Of a stretch of DNA of 14,673 nt, positions 7,640-13,670 are shown piece after piece. The notes under the pieces were generated by a model. It had not been told where the DNA came from, did no database searches, and worked only from the letters and a program-made list of their open reading frames with translations. A program made the translations under genes and the position numbers. Each line of letters opens with the position of its first letter. The stretch's first letter is position 1. Origin of the DNA: CAYGXH01 sp964354485 (GTDB taxonomy: Bacteria; Bacteroidota; Ignavibacteria; UBA10030; SZUA-254); assembly GCA_964354485.1 (NCBI GenBank), contig CAYGZY010000026.1, positions 1 to 14,673 of the forward strand, in the 5' to 3' direction.

Positions 7640-8626
7640 TTATGGCACTTCAATCGTATTCAATATATCATCAACAATATTTTCCGAAGTTATATTTTCC
7701 GCCTCTGCCTCGTAGGTGACGGCGATGCGGTGCCGCAGAACATCGTGGCAGACCGCTCTCACATCTTCGGGGATGACGTACCCGCGCCGCTTGATGAATG
7801 CAAACGCCTTAGCCCCAAGTGCCAGATATATGCTCGCCCGCGGCGAGGCGCCGTAATTGATCAGGTTAGTCAGTTTATCGAGTTTGTAATCTTTCGGTAC
7901 GCGGGTTGCAAAAACTATATCTAAAATATATCGTTCGATCTTCTCGTCCATATATACTTCCTTGACAACCGAGCGCGCTTTGAGAATATCGGCAGTATGC
8001 ACAACAGACTTCGTTTCCGGCTGGGTATCGGCGATGTTCTGACGCATGATGAGTCGTTCCTCATCACGATTTGGATAATCGATTTTAATTTTCAGCATGA
8101 AGCGATCTACCTGCGCTTCGGGAAGCGGATAAGTTCCTTCCTGTTCGATCGGATTCTGTGTTGCCAGAACGAGGAACGGATCGTCGAGTTTGAACGTACT
8201 CTCACCGATCGTCACCTGACGTTCCTGCATCGCCTCGAGGAGCGCGCTCTGCACTTTCGCCGGTGCGCGGTTGATTTCGTCTGCAAGTATGAAGTTGGCG
8301 AAAATCGGACCTTTACGCACGGTAAATTCACTGTTCTTCTGATTATAAATCATTGTCCCGATGAGATCGGCCGGCAGAAGATCCGGCGTAAACTGAATTC
8401 GCTGGAACTTTGCCTGTATGGCTGCAGCGAGCGTCTTGATCGACAGAGTTTTCGCAAGTCCGGGAACGCCTTCCAACAGAACGTGACCGTTGGACAGTAA
8501 GCCGATGAGCAGACGTTCAACCATGGGCTTTTGTCCGATGATAATTTTACTTATCTCCATCTGGAGCATATCGACGAAGGCGCTATCGCGCTGAATTTTT
8601 TCGTTGAGGAGCTTAATATCAGTCAT
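7640..8626 (-). CDS. moxR: MoxR family AAA+ ATPase
   Basis: The 328-residue protein has a clear Walker A (GVPGLAKT, about residues 53-60), a Walker B (ILADEINR, about 113-120), the MoxR signature PADLIGTMIYN (about 85-95) and a sensor-1 region ATQNPIEQEGTYPLPEAQVDRF (about 155-176, quoted in part: ATQNP then PEAQVDRF). A lid domain makes up the C-terminal third. MoxR ATPases are chaperone-like enzymes that usually work with VWA-domain partners; here the DUF58, BatA and BatB proteins encoded downstream are the obvious candidates. It is the first gene of the bat operon, preceded by a 248-bp gap. The ATG at 8626 has no evident Shine-Dalgarno site. Its stop codon falls within one arm of the 10-bp inverted repeat around the inserted cassette. 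Confidence 0.95.
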   Translation of the reverse strand: MTDIKLLNEKIQRDSAFVDMLQMEISKIIIGQKPMVERLLIGLLSNGHVLLEGVPGLAKTLSIKTLAAAIQAKFQRIQFTPDLLPADLIGTMIYNQKNSEFTVRKGPIFANFILADEINRAPAKVQSALLEAMQERQVTIGESTFKLDDPFLVLATQNPIEQEGTYPLPEAQVDRFMLKIKIDYPNRDEERLIMRQNIADTQPETKSVVHTADILKARSVVKEVYMDEKIERYILDIVFATRVPKDYKLDKLTNLINYGASPRASIYLALGAKAFAFIKRRGYVIPEDVRAVCHDVLRHRIAVTYEAEAENITSENIVDDILNTIEVP

Positions 8627-8687
8627 GATGCATCACAATATTGTTAAGAGGTTAAAAAATAAACGTGTTACAATATAACCGCGTTCG

Positions 8688-8716
8688 TAAATATATTAGA
8701 TGAAAATAAGGTCAAT
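8688..8716 (-). promoter_or_regulatory. Possible promoter of moxR-bat operon
   Basis: On the minus strand ATTG (8716-8713), a 17-base spacer and TATATTTA (8695-8688) each differ by one base from the Bacteroidota-type elements TTTG and TAnnTTTG. The same -35 area also reads TTGACC in sigma70 terms, but then the -10 match is poor. Predicted leader is about 55 bases. This is a weak call based on eye alone. Confidence 0.3.
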
Positions 8717-8725
8717 TAGGTTGAC
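8711..8725. promoter_or_regulatory. Operator-like inverted repeat GTCAA-N5-TTGAC
   Basis: Perfect 5-bp arms (8711-8715 and 8721-8725) are separated by five bases and centred one helical turn apart. It overlaps the upstream element of the possible moxR promoter, so a dimeric regulator could bind there. Arms this short can arise by chance. Confidence 0.35.
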
Positions 8726-8772
8726 AAAGAAAAACGCGATTAATCATTAAAAATGTATCAAAAAAGCAGGAT

Positions 8773-8857
8773 CTTACCTCGACGGGGTGTTATTATTATC
8801 TATAAAATGTAGTAAAATCGGATAAAAAATCCAACTTACCTGCCGATTACCGACGGG
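8773..8857. repeat. Imperfect direct repeat CTTACCT...CGACGGG
   Basis: CTTACCTCGACGGG occurs at 8773-8786. The same two blocks recur as CTTACCT (8835-8841) and CGACGGG (8851-8857), now nine bases apart. The copies lie in the non-coding gap between argS and moxR. They could be regulatory or a relic of duplication. Confidence 0.45.
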
Positions 8858-8874
8858 TAAAAAACGGTTAAGAT

Positions 8875-10506
8875 TCACATTCTTTCCGGTGCGCTGATTC
8901 CGAGGATGGAACATCCATTTGCGAGGACGATCTTAGTGGCGCGGCAGAGAGCTATGCGCGCATTCGATACCTCTGCATCTTCCGTTACAACACGGTGTTC
9001 ATGGTAAAACCTATGGAAGCTTCCCGCCACTTCGTGTAGAAATTCTGCCAGGCGATGGGGTTCGTAAGTCGCTGCGCATGATTCAACAATATCGGGAAAT
9101 TCCGTGAGGATTTTTATGAGAGATAACTCTTCAGGCGCCTTGAGGACTGATGGATCGTACGTTTTCGTGAGATCGACACCCTGACTTTCTGCATGGCGAA
9201 TGATGCCGGCGATTCGCGCATGCGCATACTGCAGGTAGTAAACGGGATTTTCTTCCGACTGCGCTTTGGCGAGCGAGAGATCGAAGTTGAGATGGCTGCC
9301 CATTCCCCTCATGAGGAAGAAATACCGGACGACATCAGGTCCGACTTCGTCCATCAATTCATCGAGTGTTATGAAATTTGCCTTGCGGGTGGACATCTTC
9401 ACGACTTCTCCGCCCTGCATGATGGTCACGAATTGATGGATGAGCACCTTTACCACAGAATCATCGTATCCGAGCGCCTTGACTCCCGCAAGCACATCGG
9501 GATACGTTGCCACATGGTCGGCGCCGAGAACATCAATAATGAGCTGAAATCCTCTCTGAATCTTATCACGATGATAAGCGATATCCGGAAGGCGGTAGGT
9601 CGGTTCGCCGGTATTTTTAACAATGACCTTATCTTTCTCTCCTTTGAAGGCAGTCGCCCTGAACCACACTGCGCCCTCATGGTCATATGCCAGATCTTTC
9701 TCCCTCAGTAAACGGATTACCTCCTTTACTTGCCCTGTCTCATAGAGCGAATTTTCATTAAAAAACACGTCATGGTGAACGCCCAGTCGTTCCAGCGATT
9801 TTCTGATGTCGTCGAAGATTTCTTTTTCCGCTGTTTGCTTAAAGATCCCCTCGGCAGGTTCTGACTTCAGTTTGTCGCCGTATTTTTCGCGGAGATGCAG
9901 GGCGATATCCCTGATATATTCACCCTGATAGTAATCTTCGGGAAATGTAATCTTATCTCCCAAAATATCAAGATACCTCAGGCGAACTGAGTCGCCGAGG
10001 ACGCGCATTTGCCTGCCTGCATTGTTGAAGTAATATTCCCGCGTAACGTCATAACCTGTCCATTCGAGCAGTCGCGCGATGGTATCTCCGCACACCGCGC
10101 CGCGGCCGTGACCGACGGTGAGGGGTCCTGTCGGATTTGCGCTCACGAACTCCACCTGCGTTTTTAAACCCTTACCGATATTCGTACGCCCAAAATTACT
10201 TCCGCCCTCAACTATGTCACGCAATCTTTTTTTAATATATAGATCGCAAAAGTAAAAATTTATGAAACCGGGTCCGGCGATTTCGACTTTCTGGATCATG
10301 GCAGGATCCAGATTCAGACGTTCGATTATCTGCTGCGCAATTTTTCGGGGCGGGACGTTCGCGGTCCGAGCGACGACCATAGCAATGTTTGTTGTTAAAT
10401 CGCCGTGAGCGGCTGCGCGCGGTTTTTCAAGAGAGGGTTCGGCAACATCAACGAATGAGAGCGCCCGGAGTACCGAGGCGATCTGAATTTGTAAATATTC
10501 TTTCAC
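8875..10506 (-). CDS. argS: Arginine--tRNA ligase
   Basis: The 543-residue class I aminoacyl-tRNA synthetase charges tRNA-Arg in the cytoplasm. Visible are the N-terminal Add-1-type domain, the HIGH-type site in FVSANPTGPLTVGHGRG (about residues 120-136), a KMSTR loop (370-374) and the DALR anticodon-binding domain. The C-terminus GISAPERM is the canonical ArgS ending. The length is within the normal range, slightly short. The start is GTG at 10506-10504, overlapping the rsfS stop in GTGA, so translation is likely coupled. The A-rich AAAGAAAAA before it is only a weak ribosome site. The gene ends the lytR_C-rsfS-argS block. Confidence 0.97.
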   Translation of the reverse strand: MKEYLQIQIASVLRALSFVDVAEPSLEKPRAAAHGDLTTNIAMVVARTANVPPRKIAQQIIERLNLDPAMIQKVEIAGPGFINFYFCDLYIKKRLRDIVEGGSNFGRTNIGKGLKTQVEFVSANPTGPLTVGHGRGAVCGDTIARLLEWTGYDVTREYYFNNAGRQMRVLGDSVRLRYLDILGDKITFPEDYYQGEYIRDIALHLREKYGDKLKSEPAEGIFKQTAEKEIFDDIRKSLERLGVHHDVFFNENSLYETGQVKEVIRLLREKDLAYDHEGAVWFRATAFKGEKDKVIVKNTGEPTYRLPDIAYHRDKIQRGFQLIIDVLGADHVATYPDVLAGVKALGYDDSVVKVLIHQFVTIMQGGEVVKMSTRKANFITLDELMDEVGPDVVRYFFLMRGMGSHLNFDLSLAKAQSEENPVYYLQYAHARIAGIIRHAESQGVDLTKTYDPSVLKAPEELSLIKILTEFPDIVESCAATYEPHRLAEFLHEVAGSFHRFYHEHRVVTEDAEVSNARIALCRATKIVLANGCSILGISAPERM

Positions 10507-10889
10507 TTTTTCTTTAAAACCTGTCTTGCCTTCTTGACTTTAGGCTCATCCTGAATTTCTTCGAACTTTGCATCTCCCCACAGCTTTTCTAATGCATAAT
10601 ATTTTCTCGCTTCCTTGTGGAAAACATGAACAACCACATCCACATAATCGAGAAGAATCCACTGCCGCTGGCTGAGTCCTTCTTTATGCCAGACATCGAT
10701 TCCGGCATTCTCCGTTCCGTCGATGATCGCATCGGCGATCGCTTTCACCTGTACATCCGAATCGCCCGAACATACCACGAAAAAGTCGGTCATATCCGTC
10801 AGCTTCCGCAGGTCCATAATCACGACCCGAGAGGCTTTCTTTGTCAACGCCAGTGCGGCAATTTTCTTAGCAAGTGTTTTGGGGATCAA
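10503..10889 (-). CDS. rsfS: Ribosomal silencing factor RsfS
   Basis: The 128-residue product matches the RsfS/Iojap family: VVIMDLRKLTDMTDFFVVCSG (first 20 shown in family alignments as the core strand-loop-strand), an A-D-A-I helix, W-H-K-E-G and the typical WILLDYVDVVVHVF motif near residues 76-89, ending in a lysine-rich tail. RsfS binds ribosomal protein uL14 and blocks subunit joining when nutrients are scarce. The start is TTG at 10889-10887, supported by AAAGGAG five bases upstream and by the TTGA overlap with the preceding gene; no in-frame ATG precedes the conserved core. It overlaps argS by four bases. Confidence 0.95.
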   Translation of the reverse strand: MIPKTLAKKIAALALTKKASRVVIMDLRKLTDMTDFFVVCSGDSDVQVKAIADAIIDGTENAGIDVWHKEGLSQRQWILLDYVDVVVHVFHKEARKYYALEKLWGDAKFEEIQDEPKVKKARQVLKKK

Positions 10890-11401
10890 TCGTTCTCCTT
10901 TACAATAGTACTCTGTGAAGGTTTGAGGGTGGAATAATCTTTGCCGATAACCACGGAGACATCGACAAAGTAATCTGCATTGATTTGCTGTACAATATTC
11001 TGTTCATCTACACCGAGAGCTGCAGCAACTCTGCGTGCAGCACCGCGGTTGCCGATTCTATCTATGATAATCGTATGGGGGACCTGAAAACTAACGTAAT
11101 TTTTTACCTCAACGACGTCGAATCCCCTCTGCCGGAGGAGATCGGTCATACGGGCAGCCAAACCAGGAACGCCACACCCATTAAGAACATCAAGCTGGAT
11201 AACCCGGACCGGCTGATTCTGGGCATTCTCTTTTTCATTTTGCGGTGCAGGGAGTAAAAAGGATGTATAGATAAGATAAGCAACGGTAATAACCAGCAAT
11301 CCGATGATACTGTTCAGGACGATCATTGTGGTTTTCCACCTTGCCGCTGGAGGAGCCGGTGTCAGATCCGGTTCTCCTTCTATCTTCTTCTCAGTCACCA
11401 T
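10886..11401 (-). CDS. LytR_C-domain single-pass membrane protein
   Basis: This 171-residue protein has a short cytoplasmic N-terminus, one membrane helix near residues 26-50 and an extracytoplasmic domain of about 90 residues starting VIQLDVLNGCGVPGLA. That start, followed by A-x-x-T-D-x-L-R-x-x-G-F-D-V-V-E and a late VSVVIGKDY, is the pattern of the LytR/CpsA/Psr C-terminal domain (PF13399-type). The catalytic LCP domain found in Gram-positive LytR is absent, so it is not a teichoic-acid ligase; stand-alone LytR_C proteins are poorly understood envelope proteins. An in-frame TAG four codons upstream fixes the region of the start. A terminator-like hairpin ends only 11 bases before the ATG. 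Its stop overlaps the rsfS start. Confidence 0.85.
   Translation of the reverse strand: MVTEKKIEGEPDLTPAPPAARWKTTMIVLNSIIGLLVITVAYLIYTSFLLPAPQNEKENAQNQPVRVIQLDVLNGCGVPGLAARMTDLLRQRGFDVVEVKNYVSFQVPHTIIIDRIGNRGAARRVAAALGVDEQNIVQQINADYFVDVSVVIGKDYSTLKPSQSTIVKEND
10895..10901 (-). promoter_or_regulatory. Shine-Dalgarno site deciding the rsfS TTG start
   Basis: AAAGGAG on the minus strand lies five bases before the TTG at 10889, inside the last codons of the LytR_C gene. It supports the unusual TTG start. Confidence 0.75.
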
Positions 11402-11480
11402 CGTGTGAAGCTAAAGAAAAACCGAGTCCCTCTATCGCTGCAGCGAACTCGGTCGAGAAATGCGCCATCGTGAAATACAT
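11391..11480 (-). CDS. Possible 29-residue small protein or leader peptide
   Basis: An ATG-initiated frame of 30 codons fills the gap between the small exported protein (13 bases upstream) and the LytR_C gene (11-bp overlap). An internal ATG at 11468 gives a 25-residue alternative. The predicted peptide is mildly amphipathic (MAHFSTEFAAAIEGLGFSLA) and of no family I recognise. It has no Shine-Dalgarno site. The frame runs through the hairpin and T-run at 11413-11453, so either the hairpin is incidental to a coding sequence, or this is a leader ORF whose translation would block the hairpin. Coding status is uncertain. Confidence 0.3.
   Translation of the reverse strand: MYFTMAHFSTEFAAAIEGLGFSLASHDGD
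11413..11453 (-). terminator. Terminator-like hairpin before the LytR_C gene
   Basis: On the minus strand ACCGAGT (11453-11447) pairs with ACTCGGT (11427-11421), with an inner palindrome CGCTGCAGCG, and the right arm runs directly into TTTTTCTTT. This is the form of a rho-independent terminator for the small exported-protein gene, 40 bases after its stop. Because it lies so close to the next start codon, with no clear promoter after it, it may be partial or regulated. Confidence 0.65.
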
Positions 11481-11493
11481 CGGTCGGTGTTTT

Positions 11494-11982
11494 TTATTCG
11501 TCGTCCCTAAAATTACGTGTAGAAAATGGATTATACCAGGGATTGTACATTCCGTAATAATTGAGGGGCAGGCGGTTGTACTCCAGTCTGATCAGAAAAT
11601 TTTCCCATGGCCGGTAATTCAATTCGGCACGACTGAGAAATACGCCATTAAGAGGATCCTGATATGCTGATTGACCGAATGGTGATCCCTGCAGTGTGAC
11701 ATCAAACCGGACATTGAGAGGATCGGAGATTTTATAGAACAAACTATTGGTGTAGGAGGCAAGCGACATACCCGTACCGTTGAATGAGAAGTAGCTCATC
11801 GAAAAATTGTGCTGCATCCGGATATTGTCAGGATTAAGTAATCCAAAAAAACTGGTCATACTTGTCCTCGACTGCACAAGCGAACGGGATACACTCGGCT
11901 GCTCCGCCTGTGATTTAAACTGAGCGCTTCCTGCAATTGAAAACAGCAGAATACACACCAGAACAAATCCAATCTTCCTCAT
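11494..11982 (-). CDS. Small exported protein of unknown function
   Basis: The 162-residue product starts with a clear signal peptide (KIGFVLVCILLFSIAGSAQ, cleavage near residue 20). I recognise no domain. The mature part is rich in aromatic, Asn and Ser residues, with alternating patterns such as HNFSMSYFSFNGTGMS and VRFDVTLQGSPFG that could be beta strands. Its tail is tyrosine/proline/asparagine-rich (NYYGMYNPWYNP), so an outer-membrane or periplasmic location is likely. The gene has its own perfect sigma70 promoter, an AAAGG-type ribosome site and a terminator-like hairpin after it, so it may be strongly expressed and largely monocistronic. Confidence 0.75.
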   Translation of the reverse strand: MRKIGFVLVCILLFSIAGSAQFKSQAEQPSVSRSLVQSRTSMTSFFGLLNPDNIRMQHNFSMSYFSFNGTGMSLASYTNSLFYKISDPLNVRFDVTLQGSPFGQSAYQDPLNGVFLSRAELNYRPWENFLIRLEYNRLPLNYYGMYNPWYNPFSTRNFRDDE

Positions 11983-12006
11983 TCTCCAACCTTTCTATTC
12001 TCTTCT

Positions 12007-12035
12007 ATTATACAGAAAAACAATATCTTTGTCAA
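12007..12035 (-). promoter_or_regulatory. Perfect-consensus sigma70-type promoter
   Basis: On the minus strand TTGACA (12035-12030), a 17-base spacer and TATAAT (12012-12007) match the consensus at all twelve positions with the optimal spacing. The -35 box begins five bases after the stop of the nucleotidyltransferase gene. The predicted transcript starts near 12000 with a leader of about 18 bases containing AAAGG before the ATG at 11982. Confidence 0.9.
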
Positions 12036-12039
12036 CCGC

Positions 12040-12810
12040 CTACCGGGAGGTCTGCGATGCCATAATCTTACGCACTTTCTGCAATTGTCCAAAATCATTT
12101 ATTCCTACAACCTCAATCGTATCAATAACTTTCACAGCGGTAACTTTCCAGTCATTTTTCCAGAAACTCTCAAAAACATCCGTAAGGTAGTATTCCTTCT
12201 GGACGTTATTTGCCGTTATTTTCGGAAGACACTCGTAGAGCTTCTCCTTGTTAAACAAATAGATACCGGAATTAATTTCCGTGATTTTCAGTTCATCCGC
12301 GGAAGCGTCTTTATGCTCGACAATCTTCTTCACACTACCGTCTTCATTATGAATTATACGGCCATATCCCTCAGGAGATTCAACCTCCGCCGTCAGGATC
12401 GTAGCAGCAGCCCCACTGGTTCTGTGGTAACCTATAAAAGCCTTGACGGTCTTTTCCGTGAGGAGCGGAACATCGCCCGAGAGGACGAGGAGATCGCCGG
12501 AAAAATCTTGCAGCGGCTCCATTGCTTGAAGAACGGCATGACCGGTACCAAGTTGCAGACTCTGCTCAACGAACTCGACCCGATACGGTGAACCCGAAAA
12601 ATGTCCGATGACGTTATCTTTCTGCCATCCGACGATCAGGATGATCCGGTCGGCGCGGAGCCGGCCGGCGAGATCGACTACGTACTCTACCATCGGTTTC
12701 CGGTTGATGGTGTTCATCACCTTAGCCATTTGCGGATTTTTCATCCGCGTTCCCTTACCCGCGGCTAATATAAGAACAGCAAGCTTTTCCTGTCGCACTG
12801 GTTCAGGCAT
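12040..12810 (-). CDS. Single-domain GlmU-type sugar-1-phosphate nucleotidyltransferase
   Basis: The 256-residue protein is the Rossmann-like nucleotidyltransferase domain of GlmU: LAAGKGTRM (15-23), QLGTGHA (86-92), SGDVPLL (111-117), EGYGRI (147-152), EINSGIYLF (178-186) and KEYYLTD (205-211). It most likely transfers UMP from UTP to N-acetylglucosamine-1-phosphate or a close substrate to make a UDP-sugar for wall or lipid A synthesis. The left-handed beta-helix acetyltransferase half of bifunctional GlmU is absent. The protein ends right after the segment equivalent to the domain linker, with a normal stop and no trace of the missing half, so it seems a true one-domain enzyme and not a broken gene. 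It starts eight bases after panC. The substrate is inferred. Confidence 0.87.
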   Translation of the reverse strand: MPEPVRQEKLAVLILAAGKGTRMKNPQMAKVMNTINRKPMVEYVVDLAGRLRADRIILIVGWQKDNVIGHFSGSPYRVEFVEQSLQLGTGHAVLQAMEPLQDFSGDLLVLSGDVPLLTEKTVKAFIGYHRTSGAAATILTAEVESPEGYGRIIHNEDGSVKKIVEHKDASADELKITEINSGIYLFNKEKLYECLPKITANNVQKEYYLTDVFESFWKNDWKVTAVKVIDTIEVVGINDFGQLQKVRKIMASQTSR

Positions 12811-12818
12811 AAATCATT

Positions 12819-13670
12819 CTATAATGTTACAATTATGTTGTCAATCAGCCGGGTGGCACCTACCCGAACGGCCAGAGAGATCAGAATACGGCTGTTTTCC
12901 TTTATGACAGTGTACTCTTCGAGCGAATCTGCATCGGCTACGGAAACATAGTCGATTTTTAATGAAGGCTGACTTGTAAGGTATGAGGATATTTCAGCAA
13001 TAATGCGAGCGCAATTGTGTTCACCCTCATTGATCATCTGTTCTCCGCGCTTGAGCGATTTGTAGATCGTGGCGCTCTCTTTCCTCTGCTCCGGGGAGAG
13101 GTAGGTATTGCGGGAACTCATGGCGAGTCCGTCTGCTTCCCTTACGATCGGTGCAACAATAATACGAATATCGTGGTTCAAATCATGTACCATTTGCCGG
13201 ATTACGATGACCTGCTGTGCATCTTTCTGACCAAAAACTGCGACATGCGGTTTGATCGTGTTGAACAGCTTTGCAACGATTGTTGTTACACCGTGGAAGT
13301 GAGCTGGCCGGAATTTTCCCTCGAGGATTCCGGTAATACTTCCGACCTCAACGTAAGTAGAAAAACTGGAGGGATACATTTCTTCAACAGTCGGAGCGAA
13401 GAGGTAGTCGGAACCGGCTGAATCGACCAGTTTTATGTCCCGATTGAAATCGCGCGGATATCGCTGATAATCCTCACCGGGTGCGAACTGAGCAGGATTT
13501 ACAAAAATCGTCGTCACTGTAATGTCTGCGTTCCGTTTTGCTTCGCGGATGAGGCTCAGGTGACCCTCGTGGAGGTATCCCATAGTCGGAACGATTCCGA
13601 TCGCTCGCCCCTCACGGCGGATGAGATCGACGGTCTGCTGCATCTCACGAACAGTTGTAATCTGCTTCAT
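12819..13670 (-). CDS. panC: Pantothenate synthetase
   Basis: PanC joins pantoate and beta-alanine with ATP in the cytoplasm, the last step of vitamin B5 synthesis. I placed the start at the ATG 13670-13668, which overlaps the upstream stop in ATGA and gives 283 residues, the usual PanC length; an upstream in-frame start at 13733 would add 21 unrelated residues inside the previous gene. Motifs are MGYLHEGH (30-37, HIGH-like), FVNPAQF (56-62), FGQKDAQQ (146-153) and the KMSKS-equivalent MSSRN (184-188). No panB or panD is in view, so the rest of the pathway is encoded elsewhere. Confidence 0.97.
   Translation of the reverse strand: MKQITTVREMQQTVDLIRREGRAIGIVPTMGYLHEGHLSLIREAKRNADITVTTIFVNPAQFAPGEDYQRYPRDFNRDIKLVDSAGSDYLFAPTVEEMYPSSFSTYVEVGSITGILEGKFRPAHFHGVTTIVAKLFNTIKPHVAVFGQKDAQQVIVIRQMVHDLNHDIRIIVAPIVREADGLAMSSRNTYLSPEQRKESATIYKSLKRGEQMINEGEHNCARIIAEISSYLTSQPSLKIDYVSVADADSLEEYTVIKENSRILISLAVRVGATRLIDNIIVTL

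Larger units (their letters stand above)
7144..7645 (-). mobile_element. Candidate four-helix-bundle (IVP-type) cassette with nested inverted repeats
   Basis: The 502-bp span lies between two genes that are normally adjacent partners (moxR and DUF58). Its outermost feature is a perfect 10-bp inverted repeat, CCATAAAAGG, at 7144-7153 with its reverse complement at 7636-7645. Inside are inverted arrays of GTCATTK heptamers (7156-7183 and 7570-7597), an additional ACAAAGT-type heptamer array on the moxR side (7607-7634) and one low-GC gene. My hand count gives 134 G+C in 360 bases for 7201-7560, against 71 in 120 for two lines of the DUF58 gene (6901-6960 and 7021-7080). There is no transposase, so any mobility would be non-autonomous. 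The exact boundaries are inferred, and the outer repeat could be coincidence. Confidence 0.55.
8627..8874 (-). promoter_or_regulatory. AT-rich intergenic region, upstream of the bat operon
   Basis: This is the largest gene-free stretch in the window, between the argS stop and the moxR start, and must hold the 3' end of argS mRNA and the promoter of the eight-gene downstream block. I saw no RNA gene. Near the argS end TTACC (8836-8840) and GGTAA (8856-8860) could form a weak hairpin on either strand next to A/T runs, but it is not a convincing terminator. It also holds the repeats listed separately. Confidence 0.65.

Noticed and set aside
7459..7653. 64-codon minus-strand ORF across the moxR end and the cassette
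   Set aside because: It runs through both heptamer arrays and the ribosome site of the four-helix-bundle gene in another frame; it has no recognisable content.
8721..8760. Plus-strand promoter starting with a perfect TTGACA at 8721-8726
   Set aside because: No acceptable -10 box lies 16-18 bases downstream, and there is no plus-strand gene to transcribe. The hexamer is partly explained by the inverted repeat.
12040..12810. The nucleotidyltransferase as a pseudogene of glmU
   Set aside because: The domain is complete, all motifs are intact, the stop lies at the natural domain boundary and an unrelated promoter follows at once, with no remnant of the acetyltransferase half.
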